From: an uncultured bacterium
Lineage (GTDB): Bacteria; Planctomycetota; UBA1135; GCA-002686595
Length of the DNA stretch: 24,413 nt
Direction: 5' to 3'
Assembly: GCA_902826945.1 (NCBI GenBank)
Contig: CADEGS010000045.1
Location: forward strand, 1 to 24,413
In this document: one piece after another, positions 15,901-24,379 of the stretch
Position numbering within the stretch: position 1 is the stretch's first letter
Layout of the letters: each line of letters begins with the position of its first letter
The notes under the pieces: generated by a model
Told to the model about the DNA's origin: nothing
The model's database searches: none
What the model saw: the letters and a program-made list of their open reading frames with translations, nothing else
Made by a program: the position numbers and the translations under genes

Positions 15901-18020
15901 GGCGCGTCCTCCGCGAGGAGCGCGCGCAGGCGCGCGCTGCGCCAGCGCAGGAGCCGGCCCTCGGCGCCCGCGATCGACTGGCCGGTGGCGAGCACGAAGG
16001 GCGGCGCGCCCTCGAAGGCCGGCAGCGCCAGCGTCGGGTAGCGCAAGTAGCCGCGGCGGTCGCGCAACCACGGGAGGTCGCGCGCGAAGCGGGCCACCGT
16101 GCGCCAGCGGAGGCCGTCCCCGCTGGCGAGGAGCGCCGGGCGCTGGTCGCGGTTGACGGCGCTCTTCTCGACCGCGGTGGCGACCAGCAGGAGCTCGCCC
16201 GCGCGCGCCGTCGCGAAGGCGCTGCCGGGCAGCTCGGCCAGCCGCTCGGAGCGGCCGGTCGCGGGGTCGAGCAGGTGCACGGCGTTCGGCTCGTGCGGCG
16301 TGTCGGTGGGGGTCACGAGCCCCGCGGCGAGCGGCAGCACGCCGACGCAGCGCACGGCCTGGACGCCGCGCACGACGGGCTCGAGCGTGCGGAACTCGTC
16401 GTCCGTCCACCACAGGGCCGCCTCCGCGCCCTCGTCGCCGGAGAGCACCCACAGCCCGCCGCGCCAGGGGTCGGTGACGACGGCGTGCACGTGGCGGATC
16501 GCGCCGGCGGGGAAGGTGTGCACGACGTCCCAGCGCGCGCCGTCGGCGCTGCCGTAGACGTGCACGGGCTCGCGCGCGGGGTTGGCGAAGTACTCGCCGA
16601 AGAAGAGCCGGCCCGAGGGCGCACGGCACACGCCGAGCGGGCGCGTGCCGCGGCGCACGCGGTGCGCCACGCGGAAGCGCCGCTCGCCCGCGGGGAGGTG
16701 CAGCACGGCCCCGCGCCCGACGGCGACCAGCGCGCCGTCCGCGAGCGGCAGCAGGGCGTGGAAGCCCTCGCGCAAGAGCCGGGCGACGAGCGGCGCGCGC
16801 GCGCGCGCGGCGCGCAGCGGGCCGCCCGGCGCCGTCGCGAGCGGCTCGAAGCGTCGTCCGCCGTCGCGCGAGAGGCCGAGCGCGAGGCCGGAGGCGGCGA
16901 TCACGCGCGCCTCGTCGGCGAAGAGCACGCGCCAGCGGCCGAGGCGCTCGGGCGCCAGGCCTTCGACGACGGCTGCCGCCGGCGGCGGAGCGTCGCGGCG
17001 CGCGGCGCGGCGCGACGCGGCGCGCTGGGCGGGGCCGTAGAGCGTCCGCGCGAGCGCGCGCGCGAGCGGCGCGGCGGCCGGAGCGAGCAGCCGCGCCGCG
17101 CCGGCCGGCCGCGGGTCGTCCCCGCGCGCCGCGCGCCCCCCGGCGCGGAAGGGCTCGGACCACAGCGCCTCGACCCAGCGCGCGCGCGCGGGCGCGAGCT
17201 CGCTCCGCCACTTGCCCGCGTTCGACGCGAGCAGCGGGCCGAAGACCTCGCGCTTCCAGGAGAGCTCGCGCGCGTCCACCAGACGCTGCGCGCGCTCGCC
17301 GAAGGCCAGCATGGCGGGGTCGAAGGCGATCCCGACGTGCGCGCACACGCGCCGCAGCGCCGCCTCGGGCCGCGCGAGCAGCTCCTCGTAGGCGAGCTCG
17401 AGGTACGCGCCGCCGAAGAGGCGCCGGCCCGCCTCGCGGCCGCGGCGCTCCTGCTCGGCGCCGAGCAGAGCGTGCAGCCACCACGGCCGGCCGGCCGACC
17501 AGGCCGCGCGCGTGCGCGAGAGCACGACGTCGCGCGGGTCGCGCACGACGTGCACCACGCGCGCCTGCGGCCGGGCCGCGTGCAGCGGCGCCAGGTGATC
17601 GAGCAGGCGCGGGTCCTTGTCGCCGGCGCGCGGCTTGCCGGCGCGCGCGGCGCAGGCGCCGAGCAGGCGCGCATACGTGCGCGCCAGGCTCCAGGGCCGG
17701 CCCGCGCGCGCGCGGCGCGCGTCGGGCGCCAGCAGCAGCTCGGCGTCGAGCCCCGAGCGCGCGAAGTCGAGGTCGCCCGCCAGGTGCGCGGCGAAGGCCG
17801 CGGGGCCGGCCGCCTCGAGCCTCCGCCGCAGGTCGCCCGGGACGACGTAGCGCCGGAAGAAGTGCGTCTCCGGCGTCATGCACAGCTCCGGGCTGGCGTC
17901 CAGCATGCACTGCAGGAGCGTCGTGCCCGAGCGCCCCACGCCGCACACGAAGACCGGGCGCTCGAGGTCGGGCGCGGCGCTGGCGCGCGGCGCCGCGAGG
18001 GTGGCGAGCGCGGGGCTCAT
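15897..18020 (-). CDS. Sulfotransferase fused to a C-terminal beta-propeller (Asp-box-like repeats)
   Basis: A 707-residue two-domain protein in one uninterrupted frame. Residues about 21-300 are a PAPS-dependent sulfotransferase: the 5'-phosphosulfate loop VFVCGVGRSGTTLLQCML (23-40), then ETHFFRRYV, GDKDPRLLDHL (133-143), the 3'-phosphate-binding strand VVHVVRDPRDVVLSRTR (155-171) and YLELAYEELLARPE. A low-complexity Ala/Arg linker spans about 300-350. Residues about 355-707 are beta-strand rich with at least three Asp-box-like turns (LSRDGGRRFEPL, GSADGARWDVV, ASGDGLRWRTV), plus VVTDPWRGGLWVLSGD and HAVHLLDPATG-like strands, indicating a propeller. No signal peptide is present, so both halves seem cytosolic. 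The ATG at 18020 overlaps the upstream AsnB stop (ATGA), and the stop overlaps the lyase start (GTGA). The likely role is sulfation of the repeat unit; the propeller's role is unknown. Confidence 0.88.
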   Translation of the reverse strand: MSPALATLAAPRASAAPDLERPVFVCGVGRSGTTLLQCMLDASPELCMTPETHFFRRYVVPGDLRRRLEAAGPAAFAAHLAGDLDFARSGLDAELLLAPDARRARAGRPWSLARTYARLLGACAARAGKPRAGDKDPRLLDHLAPLHAARPQARVVHVVRDPRDVVLSRTRAAWSAGRPWWLHALLGAEQERRGREAGRRLFGGAYLELAYEELLARPEAALRRVCAHVGIAFDPAMLAFGERAQRLVDARELSWKREVFGPLLASNAGKWRSELAPARARWVEALWSEPFRAGGRAARGDDPRPAGAARLLAPAAAPLARALARTLYGPAQRAASRRAARRDAPPPAAAVVEGLAPERLGRWRVLFADEARVIAASGLALGLSRDGGRRFEPLATAPGGPLRAARARAPLVARLLREGFHALLPLADGALVAVGRGAVLHLPAGERRFRVAHRVRRGTRPLGVCRAPSGRLFFGEYFANPAREPVHVYGSADGARWDVVHTFPAGAIRHVHAVVTDPWRGGLWVLSGDEGAEAALWWTDDEFRTLEPVVRGVQAVRCVGVLPLAAGLVTPTDTPHEPNAVHLLDPATGRSERLAELPGSAFATARAGELLLVATAVEKSAVNRDQRPALLASGDGLRWRTVARFARDLPWLRDRRGYLRYPTLALPAFEGAPPFVLATGQSIAGAEGRLLRWRSARLRALLAEDAP
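15908..15912 (-). promoter_or_regulatory. Ribosome binding site of the heparinase-like gene
   Basis: GGAGG on the minus strand, 7 nt before the GTG start at 15900. It lies within the last codons of the sulfotransferase gene and fixes the GTG start. Confidence 0.55.
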
Positions 18021-19963
18021 GCGGCGAGGCGCGCGCGCGGGCGCGCCGGACGCTCGACCAGGTCGCCGTCGAGGACGTCCTCGACGTACAGGAGGTACCA
18101 GAGCATGACGTTCGCGAGGCCGAACCAGAGCCGGCTGCCCGGCAGGGCCAGGAGCTCGCGCAGCGCCGCGCGGTCGAACAGGCCCGTGCGCGCGGCGAAG
18201 GTGTCGAGCGCGGGCACGAGCCGCGTCCCGAGCGGGCCCTCCTTCCACGCGCCGACCGGCGCCCGGAAGCCGCGCTTCGTGCGCCGCACGAACGAGGCCG
18301 GCAGCGCGCGCTCGGCGACGGCCTTGAAGAGCGCCTTCGTGCGGCGGCCGGCGCCGCCGCGCCAGCGCGGCGGCAGCCCGAGCACGAGCTCGACCACGCG
18401 CTGGTCGAGGAAGGGCACGCGGCCTTCCACGCCGAAGGCCATGCCCATCTTGTCCAGCCGCGGCAGCATGAGCTGCGGCAGGCGGAAGCGCAGGTCCACG
18501 TAGCTCATCCAGAGCGTCGCGTCGCGCGCGTCGGCGCGCGCCTCGAAGGCGCGGCGCAGCGGCGCGACGAAGGTCTCGTACGTGCCGCCCGGCGCGCGCG
18601 GCAGCGCGGGGCCGAGCAGCCGCTCGAGCCCGGCCTCGCCGAAGTCGAGCGATCCGCTCCAGAAGAGAGGCTGGCCGGCCGCGGCGCGGCGCAGGATCTC
18701 GCGCCCGGGGGCGTGCCAGGGCAGGCGCTGCCCGAGCGCGCCCGCGCCGGCGCGCACGAGCGGCGCGGGCAGGCGCGCGCTCCAGCGCTCCAGGTCGCGC
18801 AGGCGCAGCCAGCTCCGGTAGCCGACGAAGAGCTCGTCGCTGCCCTCGCCGGCGAGCACGACCGGGACGCCCGCCGCGCGCGCCGCCTGCGCCAGGCGGT
18901 AGACCGTCGCGCACACCGGCGCGGCGATCGGCTCGTCCTGGTGCCAGGCGACGCGCGCCAGGACCTCGGCGAAGGACGCGCCGTCGAGCGCGACGGGATG
19001 GTGCGCCGCGCCGGCCTCGCGCGCGAGGCGCGCGGCCAGGGCGGCCTCGTCGTGGTCGGGGTGACCCGCATGGCCCGCGGTGAAGGTCGCGGGCGGGCCG
19101 CCCGGCGCGCGGCGCATGAGCTGCAGCAGGTAGGCGGAGTCCACGCCGCCCGAGAGGAACAGGCCGACCGGCACGTCGGCTTCCACGCGGCACGCGACCG
19201 CGTCCGCGAGCAGCGCCTCGAGCTCGTCCTGCGCCGCGCGCAGGCTCGCGGGCGGGGCGCGGCGCGCGTCGAGCGGGTCCCACCACGTGTGGCGCACGCT
19301 CGTGCCGCGCGCCAGGTCGAGCTCCAGGCGCTCGCCGGGGCCGAGGCACGCGACGCCGGCGAACAGCGTGCGCGGCGCGGGCACGGCGCGGAAGGTCAGC
19401 GAGGCGCGGAAGGCCTCGGGGTCGAGCCGGGCGGTGAGGCCCGGGTGCGCGAAGAGCGCCTTCGCCTCGGAGGCGAAGAGCAGGTCGCCGGACACGTCGG
19501 CCACGTAGAGCGGCTTGATCCCGACGCGGTCGCGCACGAGGTGGGCGCGCGCCTCGCGCTCGTCACACAGGCAGAACGCGAACATCCCGCGCAGGCGGCG
19601 CAGGAGCTCCTCCAGGCCCCAGGCGAGGTAGCCGTGCAGCAGCACCTCGGTGTCGGAGTGGTCGGTGCGGAAGCGCGCGCCGGCGAGCTCGAGCTCGACG
19701 CGCAGCGCGCGGTGGTTGTAGACCTCGCCGTTGAACACGATCGCGACGCGGCGGCCGTCGCGCTCGGCGTGCATCGGCTGCGCCGCGGCGGGGGAGAGGT
19801 CCACGATCGAGAGCCGGCGGTGGGCCAGGCCCACGCGCCGGTCGGACGACGTCCAGGCGCCGGCGCCGTCGGGGCCGCGGTGGGCGATCGTCTCGCGCAT
19901 CGCGCGCAGGACGTCGTCCTGCACGCGCCCGCGCGGCGAGAGCCAGCCGGCGATGCCGCACAT
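18017..19963 (-). CDS. asnB: AsnB-like glutamine amidotransferase / asparagine synthase (first paralogue)
   Basis: A 648-residue cytosolic enzyme. The class II glutaminase domain starts with the nucleophile Cys2 (MCGIAGWLSP) and has HRGPDGAG, RRLSIVDLS, VFNGEVYNHRAL, SDTEVLLHGY and RDRVGIKPLY. The synthetase domain has the PP-loop LFLSGGVDSAYLL (about 267-278), the ATP/acceptor region LAGEGSDELFVGYRSW, and RRTKRGFRAPVGAWKEG near the end. All residues needed for glutamine hydrolysis and adenylation seem present. It would transfer ammonia from Gln to an adenylated carboxylate. In a polysaccharide locus that is probably a sugar uronic acid or its substituent rather than free Asp, by analogy with WbpS-type enzymes; this is inference. 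The ATG at 19963 shares one base with the upstream stop (TGATG). It differs clearly in sequence from the second copy at 21096-22997. Confidence 0.93.
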   Translation of the reverse strand: MCGIAGWLSPRGRVQDDVLRAMRETIAHRGPDGAGAWTSSDRRVGLAHRRLSIVDLSPAAAQPMHAERDGRRVAIVFNGEVYNHRALRVELELAGARFRTDHSDTEVLLHGYLAWGLEELLRRLRGMFAFCLCDEREARAHLVRDRVGIKPLYVADVSGDLLFASEAKALFAHPGLTARLDPEAFRASLTFRAVPAPRTLFAGVACLGPGERLELDLARGTSVRHTWWDPLDARRAPPASLRAAQDELEALLADAVACRVEADVPVGLFLSGGVDSAYLLQLMRRAPGGPPATFTAGHAGHPDHDEAALAARLAREAGAAHHPVALDGASFAEVLARVAWHQDEPIAAPVCATVYRLAQAARAAGVPVVLAGEGSDELFVGYRSWLRLRDLERWSARLPAPLVRAGAGALGQRLPWHAPGREILRRAAAGQPLFWSGSLDFGEAGLERLLGPALPRAPGGTYETFVAPLRRAFEARADARDATLWMSYVDLRFRLPQLMLPRLDKMGMAFGVEGRVPFLDQRVVELVLGLPPRWRGGAGRRTKALFKAVAERALPASFVRRTKRGFRAPVGAWKEGPLGTRLVPALDTFAARTGLFDRAALRELLALPGSRLWFGLANVMLWYLLYVEDVLDGDLVERPARPRARLAA

Positions 19964-21099
19964 CAGGCGGCCCTCCGCTCGTCGAGCGCGAGCAGCCAGC
20001 CCTCGAGCGCGCCGACCCAGCGCGTCGAGCGCCACAGCTCGCCGCTGGCGCGCGCCCCGGCGGCGAGGGCGCGCCACAGCCGCCCGTCCGCGACCAGGCG
20101 CTGCATGGCCTGGCCCAGGGCCTGCGCGTCCTTGGGCTCGACCAGGAGGCCGTTCTTCTCGTGCTCGACGATCTCCGGCAGCGAGCGCCAGCGCGTCGCG
20201 ATCACCGGCACGCCGCACTGCAGCGCCTCGACGATCGCGCCGGGGATGCCCTCGCCCTGGTGGTAGGAGGGCAAGAGCAGCACGTCGCTCGCGCGCAGCA
20301 CCGGCGGCACCTCCGCGCTGGCCAGCGGGCCGCACCAGCGCGCGCGCGGATGACCGGCGAGCTGGCGCGCGTCGAAGCCCGGCATCGGCGGGCCGTAGAC
20401 GCACAGCTCGGCGTCGGGCGGCAGGCCGTCGCTCGCCTGCAGCGCCTCGAGCACGCCCTTCTCGGGGCGCAGCTGGCCGAGCAGCACGAAGCGCCGCGCG
20501 CCGCGCGCGGGGTCGGGATCGACGAGCGGCGCGCGCGGCTCGATCTCGCGCGCGGTCGGCAGCCAGCGCGCGCCGGGGAAGCGCTCGCACAGCGCGTGCG
20601 TCTGGAGCAGGAGCAGCGGCGCGCGCAGAACCGTGCGCCGCGCCAGCGCGCGCAGCGGCGCGGGCGCGCGCGCGAGCGCGACGTCGAGGTCGCCGCCGAA
20701 CGGCCGCACCGCGAGCGGCCGGCCGCGCAGCCGGCAGAGCAGCCACACGAGCGGCCCCGCGCGCAGCACGCCGCCCGCGGACACGCACCACAGGCAGCGC
20801 TCCCCGTCGCTCGGCCTGCGCGCCAGGCGCAGGCACAGGCGCGCCAGCGCGCGCGCGTCCTCGACGAGGCGCCGCAGGCGCGAGAGGCCCGCGCGCGGGC
20901 GCGCGGTGTCGAGCACCTCGACCTCGAAGCCGGGGCGGCTCGCGAGGCGCTGCACGAGGTCGGCGAACGAGACCTTGGTCCCGCCGATCACGTCGCGCGG
21001 GTGGGGCAGCGGGCCGGCGAGCAGGAGCCGGGGACGGCCGGCAGGGCGCCCCGCCCCGCCGCCCGCGAGCAGGCGGAAGCTCGGACGGGCCTTCGTCAC
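19963..21099 (-). CDS. Glycosyltransferase family 4 (GT-B)
   Basis: A 378-residue GT4-type glycosyltransferase. The N-terminal half has RLLLAGPLPHPRDVIGGTKVSFADLV, the Gly-rich acceptor-side loop seen in GT4 enzymes, and RPFGGDLDVAL. The C-terminal half has FVLLGQLRPEKGVLEAL, ELCVYGPPMPGF, SDVLLLPSYHQGEGIPGAIV and the EX7E motif E283...E291 followed by LQCGVPVIATRWRSLPEIVE and NGLLVEP. It transfers a sugar from a nucleotide donor to the growing lipid-linked repeat on the cytoplasmic side; the donor sugar is not readable. The start is the GTG at 21099, with GGAGG at 21104-21108 (only 4 nt away), overlapping the upstream AsnB stop (GTGA). It lies between the two AsnB paralogues in the same operon. 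Confidence 0.92.
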   Translation of the reverse strand: MTKARPSFRLLAGGGAGRPAGRPRLLLAGPLPHPRDVIGGTKVSFADLVQRLASRPGFEVEVLDTARPRAGLSRLRRLVEDARALARLCLRLARRPSDGERCLWCVSAGGVLRAGPLVWLLCRLRGRPLAVRPFGGDLDVALARAPAPLRALARRTVLRAPLLLLQTHALCERFPGARWLPTAREIEPRAPLVDPDPARGARRFVLLGQLRPEKGVLEALQASDGLPPDAELCVYGPPMPGFDARQLAGHPRARWCGPLASAEVPPVLRASDVLLLPSYHQGEGIPGAIVEALQCGVPVIATRWRSLPEIVEHEKNGLLVEPKDAQALGQAMQRLVADGRLWRALAAGARASGELWRSTRWVGALEGWLLALDERRAA

Positions 21100-22997
21100 G
21101 CGACCTCCACGTCGAAGCGCTCGATCCAGCGGCCGAGCTGCGCCAGCGTCCAGGCGCGCGCGGCGGCGGCCTGCGACGAGCGGCGGCCGTCGTCGCGCGC
21201 CGCGCGCCGTCCGTCGGCGACGACGGCGGCGATGGCGCGCGGGCGCAGCAGCGCGGCGGCCGGGCGGCCGGGGCGGTAAAGCTCCTCCAGCAGGTCCCAG
21301 AAGCCCGCGTCGAGCCAGTCGTGGAGCGGCAGCGCGAAGCCCTGCTTCTTGTGCGCGTGCACCGCTGGCGGCAGCAGCCCCTCGCCCGCCCTGCGCAGCA
21401 GGTGCTTGCCGCGCCGGCCGCGCACCTTGAGCGCGAGCGGCAGCGAGAGCGCCAGATCGACCACGCGCCGGTCGAGCAGCGGCACGCGCACCTCGAGGCC
21501 GTCCGCCATGCTCATGCGGTCGACCTTGGCCAGGATCGCGCCGGGCAGCGAGGTGCGCGCGAGCACGACCATCGCCAGCTCCTCGGGCGCCAGGCGCTCC
21601 AGCGCTCCGGCGTCCTCGAAGGGGAGCTCGCGCGGGGGCAGCGGGTCCGCCAGCAAGAGCGGCAGCTCCTCCTCCTGCCACAGGCTCGTCAGGCGCCGCA
21701 TCTGGGCCAGCGGCTCGTGGAAGGTCAAGGCCAGGCCCTTGCGCGCGCGGCGCGCGGCGTGCGCGGCGCGCCCGCGCACGAGCGGCGTCACGCCGGCCAG
21801 CGCCGCGCAGCCCAGGCGCCGCAGCAGCGCGGGCGTGCGCTCGGCGGTGCGCCGCACGCGCGCGGCCCAGAACATGTGGTCGTAGCCGCCGAAGAGCTCG
21901 TCGCCGCCGTCGCCGGAGAGCACGACCTCGACCTCGCGGCGCGCGAAGCGCGAGAGGATCGCGGTCGGGATGCAGGAGACGTCGGTCAGCGGCTGGCCGA
22001 CGTGCTCGACGACGCGGTCGAGCAGCTCCGGCTCGAAGCGCGCGCTCTCGACCCTGATCTCGTGGTGCTCGGCGCCGAGGTGGCGGGCGACCTCGCGCGC
22101 CAGCGCGCTCTCGTCGTACTCCGCGCGCGCGAAGCCGACGCTGAAGGTCTTGAGCGGGCGGTCGAGCGCGCGCGCCGCGTAGGCCGCGACGGTGCTCGAG
22201 TCGATGCCGCCCGACAGGAACACGCCGACCGGCACGTCGGCGACGAGCTGGGCGGCGACGCTCTCGCGCAGCGCCGCGCGCAGCTCGTCCAGCGCCTGCT
22301 CCTCGTCGCGCGGCGCGGGAGCGAGCTCGAAGCGCCAGTAGCGCTCGACCTGGACGCGCCCGGCCTGCCAGCGCAGGAGGTGCCCGGGCGGGAGCTGCTG
22401 CACGCCGTCGAGCATCGTCCAGGGGTCGTTCGTGCAGCGGTCCACGAGCAGCGTGGCGAGCGAGCGGCGGTCGAGCAGGCGCGGCACGAGCGGGTGGCGC
22501 AGCAGGCTCGCGAGCTCCGAGGAGAACACGAGCTCCCCGCGCGCGCCGACCCAGTAGTACAGCGGCTTGATCCCGAGCGCGTCGCGCGCCAGCGTCAGGC
22601 TGCGCTCGCGCGTGTCCGCCACCGCGAAGGCGAACATGCCGTTCAGCCCGGGCAGGCAGGCGGCGCCCTCCTCGATCCAGGTGTGCAGCAGCACCTCGGT
22701 GTCGCAGGCGGTCTCGACCTGCCGGCCGCGCGCGAGCAGCGCCTGGCGGCGCTCGCGGTGGTCGTAGAGCTCGCCGTTGTAGACCAGCACGTGGCGGCCG
22801 TCGCGCGAGCGCATCGGCTGCGCGCCGTGCGCGACGTCCACGATCGAGAGCCGCCGGTTGCCGAGCGCGCACCAGCGCAGGTCGGCCAGGCCGCCCTCGT
22901 CCGGGCCGCGGTGCACCAGCGCGCCGTTCATGCGCGCGACGTGTCCGGCATCGACGGGCGCGTCGAGCGGGCTGGCGTGTCCGTTGATGCCGCACAT
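21096..22997 (-). CDS. asnB: AsnB-like glutamine amidotransferase / asparagine synthase (second paralogue)
   Basis: A 633-residue enzyme with the same architecture as its neighbour. The glutaminase domain has Cys2 (MCGINGHASP), HRGPDEGG, RRLSIVDVAHGAQPM, VYNGELYDH, CDTEVLLHTW and RDALGIKPLYYW. The synthetase domain has the PP-loop VFLSGGIDSSTVAAY (about 260-272), VLSGDGGDELFGGYDHMFW and HKKQGFALPLHDWLD. The GDGGDELFGGY and KQGFxxP signatures place it with the exopolysaccharide-locus amidotransferases rather than with housekeeping AsnB; this rests on motif likeness only. It would use Gln and ATP to amidate a carboxylate, perhaps a uronic acid. The ATG at 22997 lies 2 bp after the stop of the polymerase gene. 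With two divergent copies, different acceptors seem likely. Confidence 0.93.
   Translation of the reverse strand: MCGINGHASPLDAPVDAGHVARMNGALVHRGPDEGGLADLRWCALGNRRLSIVDVAHGAQPMRSRDGRHVLVYNGELYDHRERRQALLARGRQVETACDTEVLLHTWIEEGAACLPGLNGMFAFAVADTRERSLTLARDALGIKPLYYWVGARGELVFSSELASLLRHPLVPRLLDRRSLATLLVDRCTNDPWTMLDGVQQLPPGHLLRWQAGRVQVERYWRFELAPAPRDEEQALDELRAALRESVAAQLVADVPVGVFLSGGIDSSTVAAYAARALDRPLKTFSVGFARAEYDESALAREVARHLGAEHHEIRVESARFEPELLDRVVEHVGQPLTDVSCIPTAILSRFARREVEVVLSGDGGDELFGGYDHMFWAARVRRTAERTPALLRRLGCAALAGVTPLVRGRAAHAARRARKGLALTFHEPLAQMRRLTSLWQEEELPLLLADPLPPRELPFEDAGALERLAPEELAMVVLARTSLPGAILAKVDRMSMADGLEVRVPLLDRRVVDLALSLPLALKVRGRRGKHLLRRAGEGLLPPAVHAHKKQGFALPLHDWLDAGFWDLLEELYRPGRPAAALLRPRAIAAVVADGRRAARDDGRRSSQAAAARAWTLAQLGRWIERFDVEVA
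21104..21108 (-). promoter_or_regulatory. Ribosome binding site of the GT4 gene
   Basis: GGAGG on the minus strand, 4 nt before the GTG start at 21099. The spacing is short, but this is the only Shine-Dalgarno near this start. Confidence 0.4.
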
Positions 22998-22999
22998 GG

Positions 23000-24379
23000 T
23001 CAGGCTCGGGGCTCGGGGCAGGGGGCGAGGCGCGGCCGGAGCGCGCGCGGCGTGCGGCGCGCGAGCGCGCCCCAGGCCAGCGCCGCGGCGGCCGAGAGGA
23101 CGAGCGCCACCGCGAGGAGCGGCAGCGTCTGCTTGAGCAGGGTCGAGACGGTCCCGCGGTGGATCAGGACCACGACGTAGGCCACGTAGGGCGAGAAGCG
23201 CGCGGCCACGCCGTCGGGCGCGCGCTGGGCGCGGCGCGCGACGCCGGCGAAGATCCAGCCCAGCGCCAGCCCGCAGACGAGCGGGCCGAGGAACGAGCCC
23301 AGGTTCCACCAGGCCTCGGCCACCAGGCTGAAGGCCGTGCCGCCGCCGCGCTCGTCCACCTCGGGGTAGAACTCGGCGGCGAAGGAGCGCGCCAGGCTCT
23401 CGGGGCGGTCGGGGCTGAGCGCCAGCGGCACGAGGATCGCGAGCGCGTCGGCGTAGCTCGTGCCGCCGAGCGCGCCGGGCTCCTCGTCGCGCACGACCTC
23501 CATGGTCGTGATGAACGGGTGCGAGAGCTCCGACCCGCCCACCCACTGCCCGGCCGTGGTCTCGAGCGCCGAGCCCTGCCCGTAGACCGCGCGCAGCGCG
23601 TCGAGCAGACCGTCGTGCCACACGCCGCGCACCATCGAGTAGCCCTCGACCGCGACGTAGCCCGCGGCGAGCCCGGCCAGGAGCGTGAGCGGCACGCGCG
23701 CCAGCGCCAGTCGCTTGCGGCGGCACAGGGCGTGCAGGTGCCCGATGCCGAGCGCCAGCGCGTAGGTGCGCACCGACAGCACGCCGACCGCCCAGGCGGC
23801 GATCGCGAGGGAGGCCAGGCGGAAGGGGAGCTTGTGGCGCGGCGCGAGCGCGCTCGCCTCGGCCCACAGGCAGGCGACGATCATCAGGTCGAGCCCGATC
23901 AGCCAGGCGCCGAGCCCGCTCGAGGCGCGGTACTTGCTCGCGGGGTCGACGTGGTCGGCCAGCGTGCCGAGCCCGACGCGCGCGACGTAGACGGCGTAGA
24001 GCGCGAGCCCGGCCGCGAGCAGGCCCCAGGCGACGGCGCCGTCGCGCCAGCGCGCGCGCGCCGACGGCGGCCGCGCCCGGTCGCGCGGAGCGTGCGCCGG
24101 CGCGCCGCGCGCGGCGAGCACCGCGACGGCGAGCAGGCCCAGCCCGAAGGCGAGGTACTGGGTCTGGGCGGCGACGAGCACGTCCTCGGGCAGGTCGCCG
24201 ACGTTGCGCCAGGAGACCGGGGCGACGAAGGCCGTCGCCACCGGATAGAAGGTCGCGACCAGCGCCGTGGCTGCGACCAGGAGCAGGAGCGGGTCGAGCG
24301 GCGAGCGCCGCCGCAGGACCCACAGGCCGGCGCCGCCGCTCGCGAGCGCGGCCAGGGCGAGCAGCCAGCGGACGATCAC
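23000..24379 (-). CDS. Multi-pass membrane protein, probable O-antigen/repeat-unit polymerase (Wzy-like)
   Basis: A 459-residue inner-membrane protein with about ten hydrophobic helices spread along its length (for example LLALAALASGGAGLWVL, LAFGLGLLAVAVLAA, WGLLAAGLALYAVYVARVG, LPLLAVALVLSAAAAL). A large polar loop near residues 335-360 has EFYPEVDERGGGTAFSLVAE followed by AWWNLGSFLGPL. This Gly-rich loop before a helix is characteristic of oligosaccharide repeat-unit polymerases of the O-antigen polymerase type. It would join lipid-linked repeat units in the periplasm with the Wzc-like co-polymerase. The start is the GTG at 24379, with GGAGG at 24386-24390 (6 nt away), overlapping an upstream stop (GTGA). 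Wzy proteins are poorly conserved, so the call rests on topology, loop and context. Confidence 0.78.
   Translation of the reverse strand: MIVRWLLALAALASGGAGLWVLRRRSPLDPLLLLVAATALVATFYPVATAFVAPVSWRNVGDLPEDVLVAAQTQYLAFGLGLLAVAVLAARGAPAHAPRDRARPPSARARWRDGAVAWGLLAAGLALYAVYVARVGLGTLADHVDPASKYRASSGLGAWLIGLDLMIVACLWAEASALAPRHKLPFRLASLAIAAWAVGVLSVRTYALALGIGHLHALCRRKRLALARVPLTLLAGLAAGYVAVEGYSMVRGVWHDGLLDALRAVYGQGSALETTAGQWVGGSELSHPFITTMEVVRDEEPGALGGTSYADALAILVPLALSPDRPESLARSFAAEFYPEVDERGGGTAFSLVAEAWWNLGSFLGPLVCGLALGWIFAGVARRAQRAPDGVAARFSPYVAYVVVLIHRGTVSTLLKQTLPLLAVALVLSAAAALAWGALARRTPRALRPRLAPCPEPRA

Noticed and set aside
13261..16041. A 926-codon plus-strand frame across the WbuB-like and heparinase-like genes
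   Set aside because: Shadow frame: His/Arg/Val-rich without domains, covering two well-supported genes on the other strand.
16796..16810. Alternating GC runs here and elsewhere as possible repeats or Z-DNA elements
   Set aside because: They lie inside coding sequence and encode Ala-Arg strings at many places; they reflect codon bias rather than a dedicated element.
18020..19349. Upstream extension of the sulfotransferase frame into the AsnB gene
   Set aside because: The frame stays open only because of GC content. The ATG at 18020 overlaps the AsnB stop and gives the expected start just before the PAPS loop.
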